DNA of 64,000 bases, taken from contig NZ_JAQSCU010000013.1 of the NCBI RefSeq assembly GCF_029945535.1, positions 497,522 to 561,521 of the forward strand. Direction: 5' to 3'. Shown here piece by piece: positions 18,614-27,332 of the stretch. Numbering within the stretch: the stretch's first letter is position 1; every line of letters starts with the position of its first letter. The notes under the pieces were generated by a model. It was not told the DNA's origin. It did no database searches and saw only the letters and a program-made list of their open reading frames with translations. The stretch comes from Methylotenera sp. GTDB taxonomy: Bacteria; Pseudomonadota; Gammaproteobacteria; Burkholderiales; Methylophilaceae. Both the position numbers and the translations under genes were made by a program.

Positions 18614-19699
18614 ATGAACAAAACGATTATTGTGACTGGTGGTGCTGGTTTTATTGGCGCTAATTTTGTATTGGCTTGGATCAAGCAGGGTTTAGGCCCA
18701 ATCGTTAATCTTGATAAGCTGACTTACGCCGGCAACTTAGAAAACCTTGTAGAAGTTCAGCATAATCCAGAGCATATTTTTGTGCATGGCGATATTGGTG
18801 ACCAGTCACTGGTCGCTGAGTTGTTAGTCAAACATAAGCCTTGTGCGGTGGTTAATTTTGCCGCAGAAAGCCATGTAGACCGTTCTATTCATGGACCTGG
18901 AGACTTTATTCAAACCAATGTGGTTGGCACCTTTCATTTGTTAGAAGCTGTACGTGCATATTGGGGCAGTTTAAGTTTAGAGAATCGTAAAGACTTTAGA
19001 TTTTTACATGTTTCAACCGATGAAGTGTATGGTTCACTTGGTAAAACGGATCCAGCATTCACTGAAACCCATCCCTATGCGCCGAATAGCCCATACTCGG
19101 CTTCTAAAGCTTCTTCAGATCATTTGGTGCGCGCATATCACCATACTTATGGCATGCCGACATTAACCACAAATTGTTCTAATAACTATGGTCCACATCA
19201 TTTCCCTGAAAAATTAATACCTTTAGTGATTCATAATGCGCTTGCAGGTAAGCCATTGCCGATTTATGGCACTGGTCATCAGGTTCGTGACTGGTTGTAT
19301 GTTGAGGATCATTGTGCTGCAATCAGACGTGTTTTAGAAGCTGGGCAGGTTGGAGAGGTCTACAACATAGGTGGCTGGAATGAAAAACCCAATATCGAAA
19401 TAGTGAAAACGCTTTGCAGAATGTTAGATGCAAAAAAACCACGTGAGGATGGCAAATCTTATATAGACCAAATTACTCACGTTGAAGATCGCTTAGGTCA
19501 TGATCAACGCTATGCGATTGATGCTACAAAAATAGCAACACAGTTAGGCTGGAAGCCAAAAGAGACCTTTGAAACGGGGATTGAGAAAACTGTAAACTGG
19601 TATCTTGATCATCAAGAATGGGTAGCTAATATAGTGAGTGGTGAATATCGTCATTGGGTCGCGAAGCATTACGCCGAACGCGGTGAAGAGATGGCTTAG
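18614..19699 (+). CDS. rfbB: dTDP-glucose 4,6-dehydratase
   Basis: Converts dTDP-glucose to dTDP-4-keto-6-deoxyglucose, the precursor of dTDP-rhamnose and other deoxysugars. Extended SDR fold: NAD-binding [11 protein letters not shown] at residues 8-18, the family signature [11 protein letters not shown] with catalytic Thr-Asp-Glu, and the [10 protein letters not shown] catalytic Tyr/Lys. 361 residues, typical for RfbB/RmlB. The usual partners (rfbA, rfbC, rfbD) are not adjacent; it stands alone 55 bases after dnaQ and may be read through from that operon. A similar epimerase role is possible, but the TDE motif strongly supports the dehydratase. Confidence 0.93.
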   Translation: MNKTIIVTGGAGFIGANFVLAWIKQGLGPIVNLDKLTYAGNLENLVEVQHNPEHIFVHGDIGDQSLVAELLVKHKPCAVVNFAAESHVDRSIHGPGDFIQTNVVGTFHLLEAVRAYWGSLSLENRKDFRFLHVSTDEVYGSLGKTDPAFTETHPYAPNSPYSASKASSDHLVRAYHHTYGMPTLTTNCSNNYGPHHFPEKLIPLVIHNALAGKPLPIYGTGHQVRDWLYVEDHCAAIRRVLEAGQVGEVYNIGGWNEKPNIEIVKTLCRMLDAKKPREDGKSYIDQITHVEDRLGHDQRYAIDATKIATQLGWKPKETFETGIEKTVNWYLDHQEWVANIVSGEYRHWVAKHYAERGEEMA

Positions 19700-19709
19700 T
19701 AGTAAGTAT

Positions 19710-19738
19710 CTGGAAGCTGTATCAATGTCAGCTTCCAG
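19710..19738. terminator. Hairpin between convergent rfbB and queD
   Basis: CTGGAAGCTG (19710-19719) and CAGCTTCCAG (19729-19738) form a perfect 10-bp stem with a 9-base loop, 10 bases after the rfbB stop. No clear T-run follows on either strand, so termination may be weak or Rho-assisted. Confidence 0.5.
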
Positions 19739-19790
19739 TGCTATTAAAGTATAGCTCGAGTTTTAACCCGATACGTTTGACTTACACGTC

Positions 19791-20231
19791 CTAACTTAAT
19801 GCATCAGCCCAATTGTTAGGTGTTTCATATAAGCGTACTTTCTCTAGTTTTAAATGATTGCCGTAAGTGTCTTGATACTGACTTTTCAATATTTTAAATG
19901 CTTCGGCTGCCATGTTCTCAGCAGTAGGTACGGTAGGGAATGCAACTGTTTTATGGTTGGGTAGTGAGTTCAGAAAGTCCAAAATTTCTGCATCATGCTG
20001 ATATACCAAAAATGCATGGTCCCACACGTCAACAACTGCACTTTTTGCTATTGCTTTTACGTCAGAGAAATCCATCACCATGCCATTTTCAGAGGCGTTT
20101 TCAAGTGTGATGATGTCGCCAGACAGCGTGATTTCAATGGCATAGCGGTGCCCATGCAGATTTTTACATTGGCTTTTATGGCTTGGAATACGATGCCCAG
20201 CATCAAACTCTAGGCGGGTGGTAATTTGCAT
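19791..20231 (-). CDS. queD: 6-carboxy-5,6,7,8-tetrahydropterin synthase (queuosine pathway)
   Basis: QueD makes CPH4 from dihydroneopterin triphosphate, the first committed step of 7-deazaguanine (queuosine) synthesis. The zinc-binding His of FDAGHRI and the CxxxHGH motif (CKNLHGH) are present, with the catalytic Cys that separates QueD from eukaryotic PTPS. VDVWDHAFLV supplies the catalytic Asp/His. 146 residues, slightly longer than E. coli QueD (121). It stands alone, convergent with rfbB; queG, the last step of the pathway before glutamylation, is 37 kb away in this window. Confidence 0.92.
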   Translation of the reverse strand: MQITTRLEFDAGHRIPSHKSQCKNLHGHRYAIEITLSGDIITLENASENGMVMDFSDVKAIAKSAVVDVWDHAFLVYQHDAEILDFLNSLPNHKTVAFPTVPTAENMAAEAFKILKSQYQDTYGNHLKLEKVRLYETPNNWADALS

Positions 20232-20337
20232 GGTGGTGACTTAATTGATAACGTATGACAATTATACGCTGACTGTTAACTATTTTAAGCTAAGCTTAAT
20301 TCAAAAAATTAAGTTGATTTTTATACAGCTTAAACGA

Positions 20338-22170
20338 CTATTGCATTTTAAATGCGCCTAGCCAGATAGTAAAGTCTTCGAAAGACATGGGTTTTCCGTA
20401 GTAATAACCTTGAATCTTCTCACAATTCATTTCTTTTAATATATTAAGACATGCTAAATCCTCAACACCTTCAGCAATCACTTCTTTACCCAAACTATGG
20501 GCTAATTTAATGATGGATTTAACAATGGCTTTGTCTTGAGTTGAGGTGGAGATGTTTCGCACAAAACTTTGATCAATTTTGACAATGTTGATTGGCATAT
20601 TGCGTAGGCGCGCCATGGATGAGTAACCAGTGCCAAAATCATCTAAAGCGATTTTACAGCCCAACTTTACGATTTGATCGAGTACCTTCAATACTTTCAC
20701 TTCATCAACCAGAATGTCATTCTCAGTGATTTCAATGGTTAGACTGCCAGCTGGGATGTTCCAAAGCGCAATAGATTGCCAGAGTAGTTCGGGTAAGTCG
20801 GAGTCTAACAAATCGCTGCTGCTTAAGTTGATTGTCAGTGAAACATGGTGCTGATAGGTAGATGCTAACTCAGCACAACGTTGACATGCATTATTGATTA
20901 ACCAACGTATAAATACTCTGCCGAAACCTTTTTTATAGATGACATCAAGCAACCTTGCCGGTGAAATAGATTGCCATTCTTGGCTCGGCCAACGTAATAG
21001 TACCTCTGCACTTGCGCATTTTTCAGTGGTGTTAGTTTTATCTGGAGAGGAGTGATCGTTAATTGTGACTATAGGCTGCAAGAACAGGGACAGTTCATTT
21101 TGCTGTAATGCTTCAATAATCGCTTCATCAAGAAGTTGTGAGTTCATGAATGATGAAGAGATATTTTGATCGTAAATTTTAATCTGTTCATTTTTAACAA
21201 TCGCCTGATTTAAAGCCAACCTGGCGTGCTCATATAAAGAAATAGCGTTTGTTTGTATGTTAAACGTGCTTATGGCACCAAAGTATGGATTTAGTATTAA
21301 TGTGATATTTTCTAGTGGTAGTGCTGTTTCAAATGCATGCAATAATTTGGTTGCGATTAGGTTTAACTGAGTTGGCGATTTTAATGGGTTAATCAAAATC
21401 GCTAAGTCTATGGCACCTAGATGAAATAAGGTTGCATCATCACTTAAGTGCTGTTGAATGGTGTGCATAGCCGCAAGCATTAAGCTAGAGGATGCGGAGT
21501 TTAATTGAGAGACTTCACCATAGTTGATATTGAGATTGACTAATATTAAGCCTAAATGTGCTGATTCTGCTGGGTTAGCTAGTTTAGATAAATCACTCAC
21601 CTGGTTGTTACTTAAACTCTTGTTATTATTTAAACTTAGGTTAAGTAAGTTGAGTAACAAATGTTGATTTGGAAGACCTGTATCTAAATCAAAGTTTTGT
21701 ACATAACTGAATTTATATTGTTCAAGCTGGTTTGTTACACGAGCAATAAGATGGGTGAGCAAACTCTGAAATTGAACATTTTTATTAGATTTTAATTCTA
21801 AACAGCGCGTTAGCAAAAAGGCTACATCTAAATTTGCACCTAATTTGTAATCGTTAAGCCAAGCAAGTAGAAAGTTATTTATTTGTTGGTTCAACTGAGA
21901 CCAACTTAATTTTTGTGGCCAACGGCTAATAGCGTGAGTTGTGTTTTTTAATACACTGTTTCCGCCGTTATATGGCTCAGTTTTAACAAACTGCTCAAAC
22001 ACCAAAGAGTTGAAAACATAATCACCCGTGACATCAGAGGCTTTTAGGTTGTAACTCGCCATCAACTGCAGCAGTAAGTTTGAATCTAATTGAATTTCAA
22101 AATCTTGGTATAGCGTTGTTGTGTTTGATTGGTGCGCGAGTTGTAACGTGATGTTAGTAAGATTAGGCAT
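20338..22170 (-). CDS. EAL-domain protein with degenerate GGDEF domain (c-di-GMP phosphodiesterase candidate)
   Basis: About 610 residues. After an N-terminal region without a clear family (about 1-160), a GGDEF-fold domain starts at DTGLPNQHLLLNLL, but its signature loop reads LGAIDLAILI instead of GGDEF, so cyclase activity is not expected. The C-terminal EAL domain (about 345-600) has EVL at 389-391 in place of EAL, with the key metal/catalytic motifs DDFGTGYSS and AEGVED intact, so hydrolysis of c-di-GMP remains plausible. The ATG overlaps the stop of the upstream HD-GYP gene (ATGCCTAA), indicating coupling; a GTG 15 bases earlier is an alternative start. Cytoplasmic, no signal peptide. 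Confidence 0.85.
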   Translation of the reverse strand: MPNLTNITLQLAHQSNTTTLYQDFEIQLDSNLLLQLMASYNLKASDVTGDYVFNSLVFEQFVKTEPYNGGNSVLKNTTHAISRWPQKLSWSQLNQQINNFLLAWLNDYKLGANLDVAFLLTRCLELKSNKNVQFQSLLTHLIARVTNQLEQYKFSYVQNFDLDTGLPNQHLLLNLLNLSLNNNKSLSNNQVSDLSKLANPAESAHLGLILVNLNINYGEVSQLNSASSSLMLAAMHTIQQHLSDDATLFHLGAIDLAILINPLKSPTQLNLIATKLLHAFETALPLENITLILNPYFGAISTFNIQTNAISLYEHARLALNQAIVKNEQIKIYDQNISSSFMNSQLLDEAIIEALQQNELSLFLQPIVTINDHSSPDKTNTTEKCASAEVLLRWPSQEWQSISPARLLDVIYKKGFGRVFIRWLINNACQRCAELASTYQHHVSLTINLSSSDLLDSDLPELLWQSIALWNIPAGSLTIEITENDILVDEVKVLKVLDQIVKLGCKIALDDFGTGYSSMARLRNMPINIVKIDQSFVRNISTSTQDKAIVKSIIKLAHSLGKEVIAEGVEDLACLNILKEMNCEKIQGYYYGKPMSFEDFTIWLGAFKMQ

Positions 22171-23779
22171 AATAATTGTTAGCACTTAAGCCGTAACTAT
22201 CAGGCGGCAGACCCCTTAAAATTTTATAAGGTTCGCCTGACGGTGTAAGTGGTGAGTTGATTAAGTTAATAATCGCGGGATATTCATTTCTGGTTTTGTC
22301 TGGGTTGAGTAATATCATAATTCTAGGTAGCAAGCGCCGCACACTATTTTGTTGAATCACAACACCAACTTCACCAGAGTTCAGATCTACAAGTGAACTG
22401 ACAGGATACATGCCTAGAAATTGTACTAGTTGGTCAATTAATACACCGTTGAATTTAAAGCCACGCAGAGAGTGAATCTCTTCTAAAGCGATTTGGTTAT
22501 AAACGCCTTTTGCATACACTTTGTTAGTGGTTAGTGCGCAATACGTGTCAATTAGACCCGCCATCTGACCAGTTAAACTGATCTGGTTACCAGATAGTTT
22601 ATATGGATAGCCGCTACCATCTATGCGCTCATGGTGCTGTGAAACCGTTAAAATAACCGTGCTGGAAATATTTTCTGTAGCTTCTAATAAAGCAAGTGCA
22701 TGCTCAACATGCTTTTTCAGAATTTCAAACTCATCATGCGTAATTTTGTCTTGTTTATGCAAAAGTTCAGTAGGAATTTTTGCTTTGCCTATGTCTTGCA
22801 GTAATCCAGCTAAGCCTAAATCTTTCACTTGCTTTTTAGGCAGCGACATAAAGTTTGCCAATGCCATTAACGTAATTGAAACGCTCATTGCATGGTTGTA
22901 TGAATAGTCGTCAGTTTGCTTAAGTTTAGCCAGCCACAACAGCGCATCAGGGTTGCGCTCTATGCTTTCCACCATGCCATCTAATGCTTCATGAATTTTA
23001 GTTAAATCAATTTCGTGGTCTAGGGCCAATGCTTCAAACATCTCTTTTGTAGCGAGTTGTGATTTTTCATAGATGGGATAAATAGCCGCTATTTCATCTT
23101 CTACGGGAGGGGTTTCATCAAAAATAGTAATTTTGTAACCATCATGACGATTTTCATTTTTTGCTAAGTCAGCTTTTAACGCATTTTTATCAATACTGGA
23201 TTTGAGCTTTTTCTGTTTGCCACCCCAGCTGGTTAGCCCAGTAATGAAGTTAGAAAAGTCAGTTTTAATCTGCGTGGCTAGCGTTGTGTTTTCAGTACTT
23301 TTATCATCACTGATTTCAACAACTGTATTGTCATTAAGATACTGTACTTTAAATACAGCCTCAGAATTGGTAGAGCTTGTTTCACCAGATAGGGCGGCTT
23401 GATTTCCTGAGTGTATTTCTTTAAGAATATCTAGAAATGAAAACTTAACATTCGGTGAGCCAAGCTTTGTAGACTTGTTGATGGAATTGCTAGTACGTTT
23501 GCCAGTATTTGCGTCTATAGTCACTCGATTAATAGTACCGTCGCGCTTGATTGCTACTTGCTCTTTAGGCGCCGCAGTGAAGTGGCGGCCGACAGACACG
23601 GTTCGGTCTACATAGACAAATTCACACAAAGATGTAATCGTGGTAATTTGCTCATCGTCTTCAATAAGCAGACCTTCAAGCAAAAAAGGTGTGCCCAACC
23701 ACGGCCTGTCCAGCTCACATACAAACATCCCAATATCTAATAGGGATACTTGTGTTTTTTCGCGGCGAATGTCGGTCAT
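22163..23779 (-). CDS. HD-GYP domain protein with DUF3391 N-terminus
   Basis: 538 residues. The N-terminal DUF3391 domain (about 8-140) is followed by a Lys-rich linker and an HD-GYP domain (about 285-480). HD-GYP enzymes hydrolyse c-di-GMP to pGpG or GMP. Visible motifs: YNHAMSV (His296), LLQDIGKAKIP (328-329 Gln-Asp where His-Asp is usual), HHERIDGSGYP (GYP at 390-392), and GLIDTYCALT. The loss of the HD histidine suggests altered metal binding or a regulatory rather than catalytic role. It is translationally coupled to the downstream EAL protein, so the pair may act together. Confidence 0.88.
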   Translation of the reverse strand: MTDIRREKTQVSLLDIGMFVCELDRPWLGTPFLLEGLLIEDDEQITTITSLCEFVYVDRTVSVGRHFTAAPKEQVAIKRDGTINRVTIDANTGKRTSNSINKSTKLGSPNVKFSFLDILKEIHSGNQAALSGETSSTNSEAVFKVQYLNDNTVVEISDDKSTENTTLATQIKTDFSNFITGLTSWGGKQKKLKSSIDKNALKADLAKNENRHDGYKITIFDETPPVEDEIAAIYPIYEKSQLATKEMFEALALDHEIDLTKIHEALDGMVESIERNPDALLWLAKLKQTDDYSYNHAMSVSITLMALANFMSLPKKQVKDLGLAGLLQDIGKAKIPTELLHKQDKITHDEFEILKKHVEHALALLEATENISSTVILTVSQHHERIDGSGYPYKLSGNQISLTGQMAGLIDTYCALTTNKVYAKGVYNQIALEEIHSLRGFKFNGVLIDQLVQFLGMYPVSSLVDLNSGEVGVVIQQNSVRRLLPRIMILLNPDKTRNEYPAIINLINSPLTPSGEPYKILRGLPPDSYGLSANNYYA

Positions 23780-23961
23780 TCAAAGGCGCTTTTTAATGCT
23801 TCAGTTAATACATGCATTGTCATTTTTCTATTATATTGCAGGCTATTAGTGTCGTTGAATTTTTTACACTTATTAACTTGTAATTTTACATGTTCTTGAT
23901 GTGTTTTTAAATTATTTAATCAGCGATAGCTTATTTTTAAAATGCGCAGAGATGATTGTAA

Positions 23962-24921
23962 CTAGATTTCTAAACGCAGCATTTTATAAATAGCGAGTCT
24001 TTCAGGGGTTATTTTATGAGTATCCACCGCAGATGTAATTGCACAGTCTGGCTCTTGCAAATGTTTGCAGTTATTAAATCTGCATTTACCCAGATATGGT
24101 CTAAACTCAATAAAAGCATGTTCAAGTTCATCGGTACTGAGGTGATGTAAGCCAAACTCTTGCAGACCTGGCGAATCAATGAGTTGGCTATGCTCATCAA
24201 GGTGGTATAAATGCGCGGCGGTTGTGGTGTGTTTGCCGCTATCTAATACATGGCTGACTTCGCGCGTACGCACATCTTCATTAGGTAGAAGCGCATTAAT
24301 GATGGTGGACTTGCCCATGCCTGACTGGCCAACTAAAATACTCGCCTCATTCTGCAAATAGGGCCTTAGTGTTGAAATATCTTCTTTTGCTGAGAGTGAA
24401 AGCACGCGGTAGCCTAAATCTGTGTAAAGCTTTAGTTTCTGCTTTGCATCATCATTGTCAACTAAGTCACATTTATTCAAAACAATCAGTGCTTTGATAT
24501 TAGCCGCTTCCGCGGCAATTAGGCAGCGATTGAGTAAGGCTTCGTAAAAGCTTGGTTGTGTAGCTAGTACGATAATAATCTGCGTGACATTAGCCGCTAG
24601 CATTTTACTTTTGAAGGCATTACTCCGATATAGCAAGGTCTTGCGTGGCAATGTTGATTCAACAACACCTTCGTGTTTATCTGTGAGTTTTAGGGTGACA
24701 ACATCGCCACAGGCTAAATCGGTTTTTTTGCCTCGTGTGACACAGCTGATGCGCCTTTTGTCTATTAACTCAACTTTAAAGCGTTTGCCAAAAGCTGCGA
24801 CGACTGTGCCTGTAATTGCAGCGTCATCTCGGGATGAGATTTGCTTGGATGTTACCGCTGGAGTAGTAGTCAAATTATTCAGTAAATTTATAATAGGTTT
24901 GGTTGAGGTATTTGGCAGCAT
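23962..24921 (-). CDS. rsgA: Small ribosomal subunit biogenesis GTPase RsgA
   Basis: A circularly permuted GTPase that helps the final maturation of 30S subunits. An N-terminal OB-fold (ITGTVVAAFGKRFKVEL) is followed by the permuted G motifs in the order G4 (LNKCDLVD), G1 (GQSGMGKST), G3 (DSPGLQEF), and a C-terminal zinc-binding region (CRFNNCKHLQEPDC). The start is ambiguous: the ATG at 24921 overlaps the end of the upstream cytochrome gene by 47 bases; a TTG at 24954 would overlap more, and a TTG at 24873 would avoid overlap. I chose the ATG. Ste24-type protease, cytochrome and rsgA run in the same direction; divergent orn completes a conserved betaproteobacterial cluster. Confidence 0.94.
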   Translation of the reverse strand: MLPNTSTKPIINLLNNLTTTPAVTSKQISSRDDAAITGTVVAAFGKRFKVELIDKRRISCVTRGKKTDLACGDVVTLKLTDKHEGVVESTLPRKTLLYRSNAFKSKMLAANVTQIIIVLATQPSFYEALLNRCLIAAEAANIKALIVLNKCDLVDNDDAKQKLKLYTDLGYRVLSLSAKEDISTLRPYLQNEASILVGQSGMGKSTIINALLPNEDVRTREVSHVLDSGKHTTTAAHLYHLDEHSQLIDSPGLQEFGLHHLSTDELEHAFIEFRPYLGKCRFNNCKHLQEPDCAITSAVDTHKITPERLAIYKMLRLEI

Positions 24922-25186
24922 TGAGTTCTTCGTCTTCAAACCATTTGAGGCCAATCATGGTGTTGCAGTTACGCACTTGCGCAACCAAGCCTTTAGACGT
25001 TTTTACTTTGCGAAACTCACGCGTGTAAATGCTTGAACCATCACCACCAAAACTTTCGGCATGGCAGCTGACACAGCTTTTTGCGACTAGCGCCTTGCCA
25101 GCGTTAGCATCAGCTGATGCAAATGGTTCGGCTGATGCCAGGCCCGTTAGTAACATCAAACTGCTCAATAGTAGTGATTTCATCAT
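24875..25186 (-). CDS. Small periplasmic c-type cytochrome (monohaem)
   Basis: 103 residues with a clear signal peptide (MMKSLLLSSLMLLTGLASA) and one haem-binding motif, CVSCH, at residues 38-42. Met135-type axial ligand cannot be numbered with certainty, but a Met in CNTMIGLKWFEDE is a good candidate. The last 47 bases overlap the rsgA coding region if rsgA starts at its ATG. It lies 25 bases after the Ste24-type protease gene. An electron-transfer role in the periplasm is expected for the family; the partner is unknown. Confidence 0.85.
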   Translation of the reverse strand: MMKSLLLSSLMLLTGLASAEPFASADANAGKALVAKSCVSCHAESFGGDGSSIYTREFRKVKTSKGLVAQVRNCNTMIGLKWFEDEELNAAKYLNQTYYKFTE

Positions 25187-25211
25187 AACTCTCCAACAGC
25201 TTACCTTACGT

Positions 25212-26474
25212 TCAGCTAGTATACGCTGCTAATTTAGAAATTCTAATGCTAGCCGGTGGATGAGAGTCATAAAAAGCTGAATGTAACGGATCTGGCGTGA
25301 GCGTAGAGGCGTTATCGCGGTAAAGCTTAACCAGTGCTTTGACTAGGTCTTTTGCGCTAGCATGATTAGCAGCATAGTCATCTGCCTCAAATTCATTTTT
25401 ACGGGAATAGCTAGCCATCATCGGGCGTAGTAAAAACAAAAAGATGGGCGATACCAACAAAAATAGAATTAACGCCATGTAATTACTAATTTGCGTTACG
25501 CCTAAGCCTGTATAGAACCATGGTTGATTGATTAACCAACCTAATAAAGCCAAGCCTAAAAAGCTTATAGAAAATAACATTACAATGCGTTTAATCACAT
25601 GATGGTGCTTAAAGTGACCTAGTTCATGCGCAAGGACAGCTTCGATTTCATCTACATTCAATCTTTCAAGTAAGGTGTCGAAAAACACAACACGTTTTGA
25701 CGCGCCGAAGCCAGTAAAATAGGCGTTGCCATGGCTACTGCGTGATGATCCATCCATCACAAACAGGCCTTGTGATTTAAAACCACATTTTGTGAGTAAG
25801 GTTTCAATACGCTGTTTTAGATTCTCATCTTTTAATGGGGAGAATTTATTGAATAGCGGCGCAATAAATGTTGGGTATACCGCCAACATCACAAGATTAA
25901 ACACACTCCAGATCACCCATAGGTATAGCCACCAATATTGACCAGCGCCTTGCATCAGCCACAAAGCAGCAAATAGAATAGGTGCGCCTAGTGCGAGACC
26001 AACCAAGCTATGTTTAATAAGGTCACTAAAAAACATGGCAGGTGTCATTTTGTTAAAGCCGAACGTTTCATCGACAACAAATGTTTTGTAATATTCAAAA
26101 GGCAAGTCAATCGCACTACTTACTAGCATTGCGCTACAAATGACTAATGCACCACGAATAATTTCTTGCGTTGGAAGCATGTTGTGCCAAATGTCGTCAA
26201 TCCACTGTAAGCCACCACCTAGAGTTAGGGCTGCTAGCAACAAAGCTTGCACTACGGTTTCGATAATAACCAATTTTGTTTTAGCTGTTGAGTAATCTGC
26301 GGCTTTCTGATGAGCATCAAGAGCAATACTATCTTTAAAGGCCGCTGGCACTTGGTTGCGATTGGCTTGTACGTGTGTAACGTGTCTGCGCGCAAGCCAG
26401 ATGCGAACTAGAGTCGTGGCTACGAGTAAGCTAACGAAAGTGTAGGTAAGAATTAATGTTGGTGCAAAAGGCAT
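25212..26474 (-). CDS. M48 family (Ste24-type) integral membrane zinc metalloprotease
   Basis: 420 residues with several hydrophobic segments and the zinc protease motif VLAHELGHFKHHH, plus a downstream zinc-ligand Glu in NEFEADDYAA. The layout (N-terminal membrane domain then Peptidase_M48) matches Ste24/CAAX-prenyl-protease-like proteins rather than the shorter HtpX. In bacteria these are thought to act in membrane protein quality control; the substrate is unknown since bacteria lack prenylated CAAX proteins. It is divergent from orn and upstream of the cytochrome and rsgA genes, a cluster I recognise from other betaproteobacteria. Confidence 0.9.
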   Translation of the reverse strand: MPFAPTLILTYTFVSLLVATTLVRIWLARRHVTHVQANRNQVPAAFKDSIALDAHQKAADYSTAKTKLVIIETVVQALLLAALTLGGGLQWIDDIWHNMLPTQEIIRGALVICSAMLVSSAIDLPFEYYKTFVVDETFGFNKMTPAMFFSDLIKHSLVGLALGAPILFAALWLMQGAGQYWWLYLWVIWSVFNLVMLAVYPTFIAPLFNKFSPLKDENLKQRIETLLTKCGFKSQGLFVMDGSSRSSHGNAYFTGFGASKRVVFFDTLLERLNVDEIEAVLAHELGHFKHHHVIKRIVMLFSISFLGLALLGWLINQPWFYTGLGVTQISNYMALILFLLVSPIFLFLLRPMMASYSRKNEFEADDYAANHASAKDLVKALVKLYRDNASTLTPDPLHSAFYDSHPPASIRISKLAAYTS

Positions 26475-26630
26475 GTGTTTTATTATCTCTAATTGTTGAG
26501 TAACTGTAATTGATACTTTGATAAGTGTAATCGTTAAGTTAAATAAGTTAATATATTGGTATTGTGAAGCATTTTCCTGATGTTAGTTCATCAAGTTTGC
26601 TTAATAACTTAAATTTTAATGGAAATCATG

Positions 26631-27191
26631 ATGGCCGAAATAACTAGTAGCACCAATCAGAATAATTTAATTTGGCTAGATATGGAAATGAGTGGCTTAT
26701 TGCCAGATTCAGATCGTATTTTAGAGCTCGCGGCGGTTGTTACCGATGCGGACTTGAATGTATTAGGCGAGTCGCCTGTGTTTGTAATTCATCAAAGTGA
26801 TGCAGTTTTAGACGGTATGGATGCATGGAATAAGGGCGCACACGGGCGTTCTGGGTTAATTGAAAAAGTGAAAGCTTCCACTTTAGATGAAGCTGAAGCG
26901 ACAGTGCAAATGATCGCGTTTTTAAAGCAATTCGTACCAGCTAATAAATCACCTATGTGCGGCAACTCAATTTGTCAGGACAGACGCTTTATGGCGCGCT
27001 ATATGCCAGACTTGGAGAGCTATTTCCACTACCGCAATTTGGACGTGAGTGTATTTAAAGAGCTCGCACGCCGTTGGAAACCAGAAATCTATTCAGGATT
27101 CAAGAAAGCCAGTAAACACGAGGCATTGGCAGACATTTACGAGTCTATTGATGAACTGAAATATTATCGTGAGCACTTTATCGTTAAGTAA
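26631..27191 (+). CDS. orn: Oligoribonuclease
   Basis: A 3'-5' exoribonuclease that degrades 2-5-nt RNAs, including pGpG from c-di-GMP breakdown, which fits the many c-di-GMP genes in this window. DEDDh motifs are present: WLDMEMSGL (Exo I), [15 protein letters not shown] (Exo II), and [16 protein letters not shown] (Exo III with the general-base His). Three in-frame ATGs occur (26619, 26628, 26631); GGAAA at 26621-26625 fits the third best as a ribosome site. 186 residues from there. No T-run terminator follows on this strand. Confidence 0.95.
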   Translation: MAEITSSTNQNNLIWLDMEMSGLLPDSDRILELAAVVTDADLNVLGESPVFVIHQSDAVLDGMDAWNKGAHGRSGLIEKVKASTLDEAEATVQMIAFLKQFVPANKSPMCGNSICQDRRFMARYMPDLESYFHYRNLDVSVFKELARRWKPEIYSGFKKASKHEALADIYESIDELKYYREHFIVK

Positions 27192-27211
27192 TCACTGGGA
27201 AGCACTTAGGC

Positions 27212-27242
27212 AAAAAAAAGAGGGCGTCTGTTAAGACGCCCT
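27212..27242 (-). terminator. Terminator of glgA
   Basis: On the minus strand a 9-bp stem, AGGGCGTCT / AGACGCCCT with a 4-base loop, is followed by C and eight T. It lies 90 bases after the glgA stop and serves this strand; on the plus strand (orn side) there is no T-run. Confidence 0.85.
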
Positions 27243-27332
27243 AGAGGGAGGAGAAACTAGCTTTGGAGAAGCTTAGTATTAGTAAAGCATTTAGTATGCC
27301 AAGTTTCCCGCCTCGTTTAATTTAACTATATT

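Noticed and set aside
20232-20337. preQ1 riboswitch before queD
   Set aside because: The region has a short AT-rich palindrome but not the C-rich loop and A-rich tail of preQ1 aptamers.
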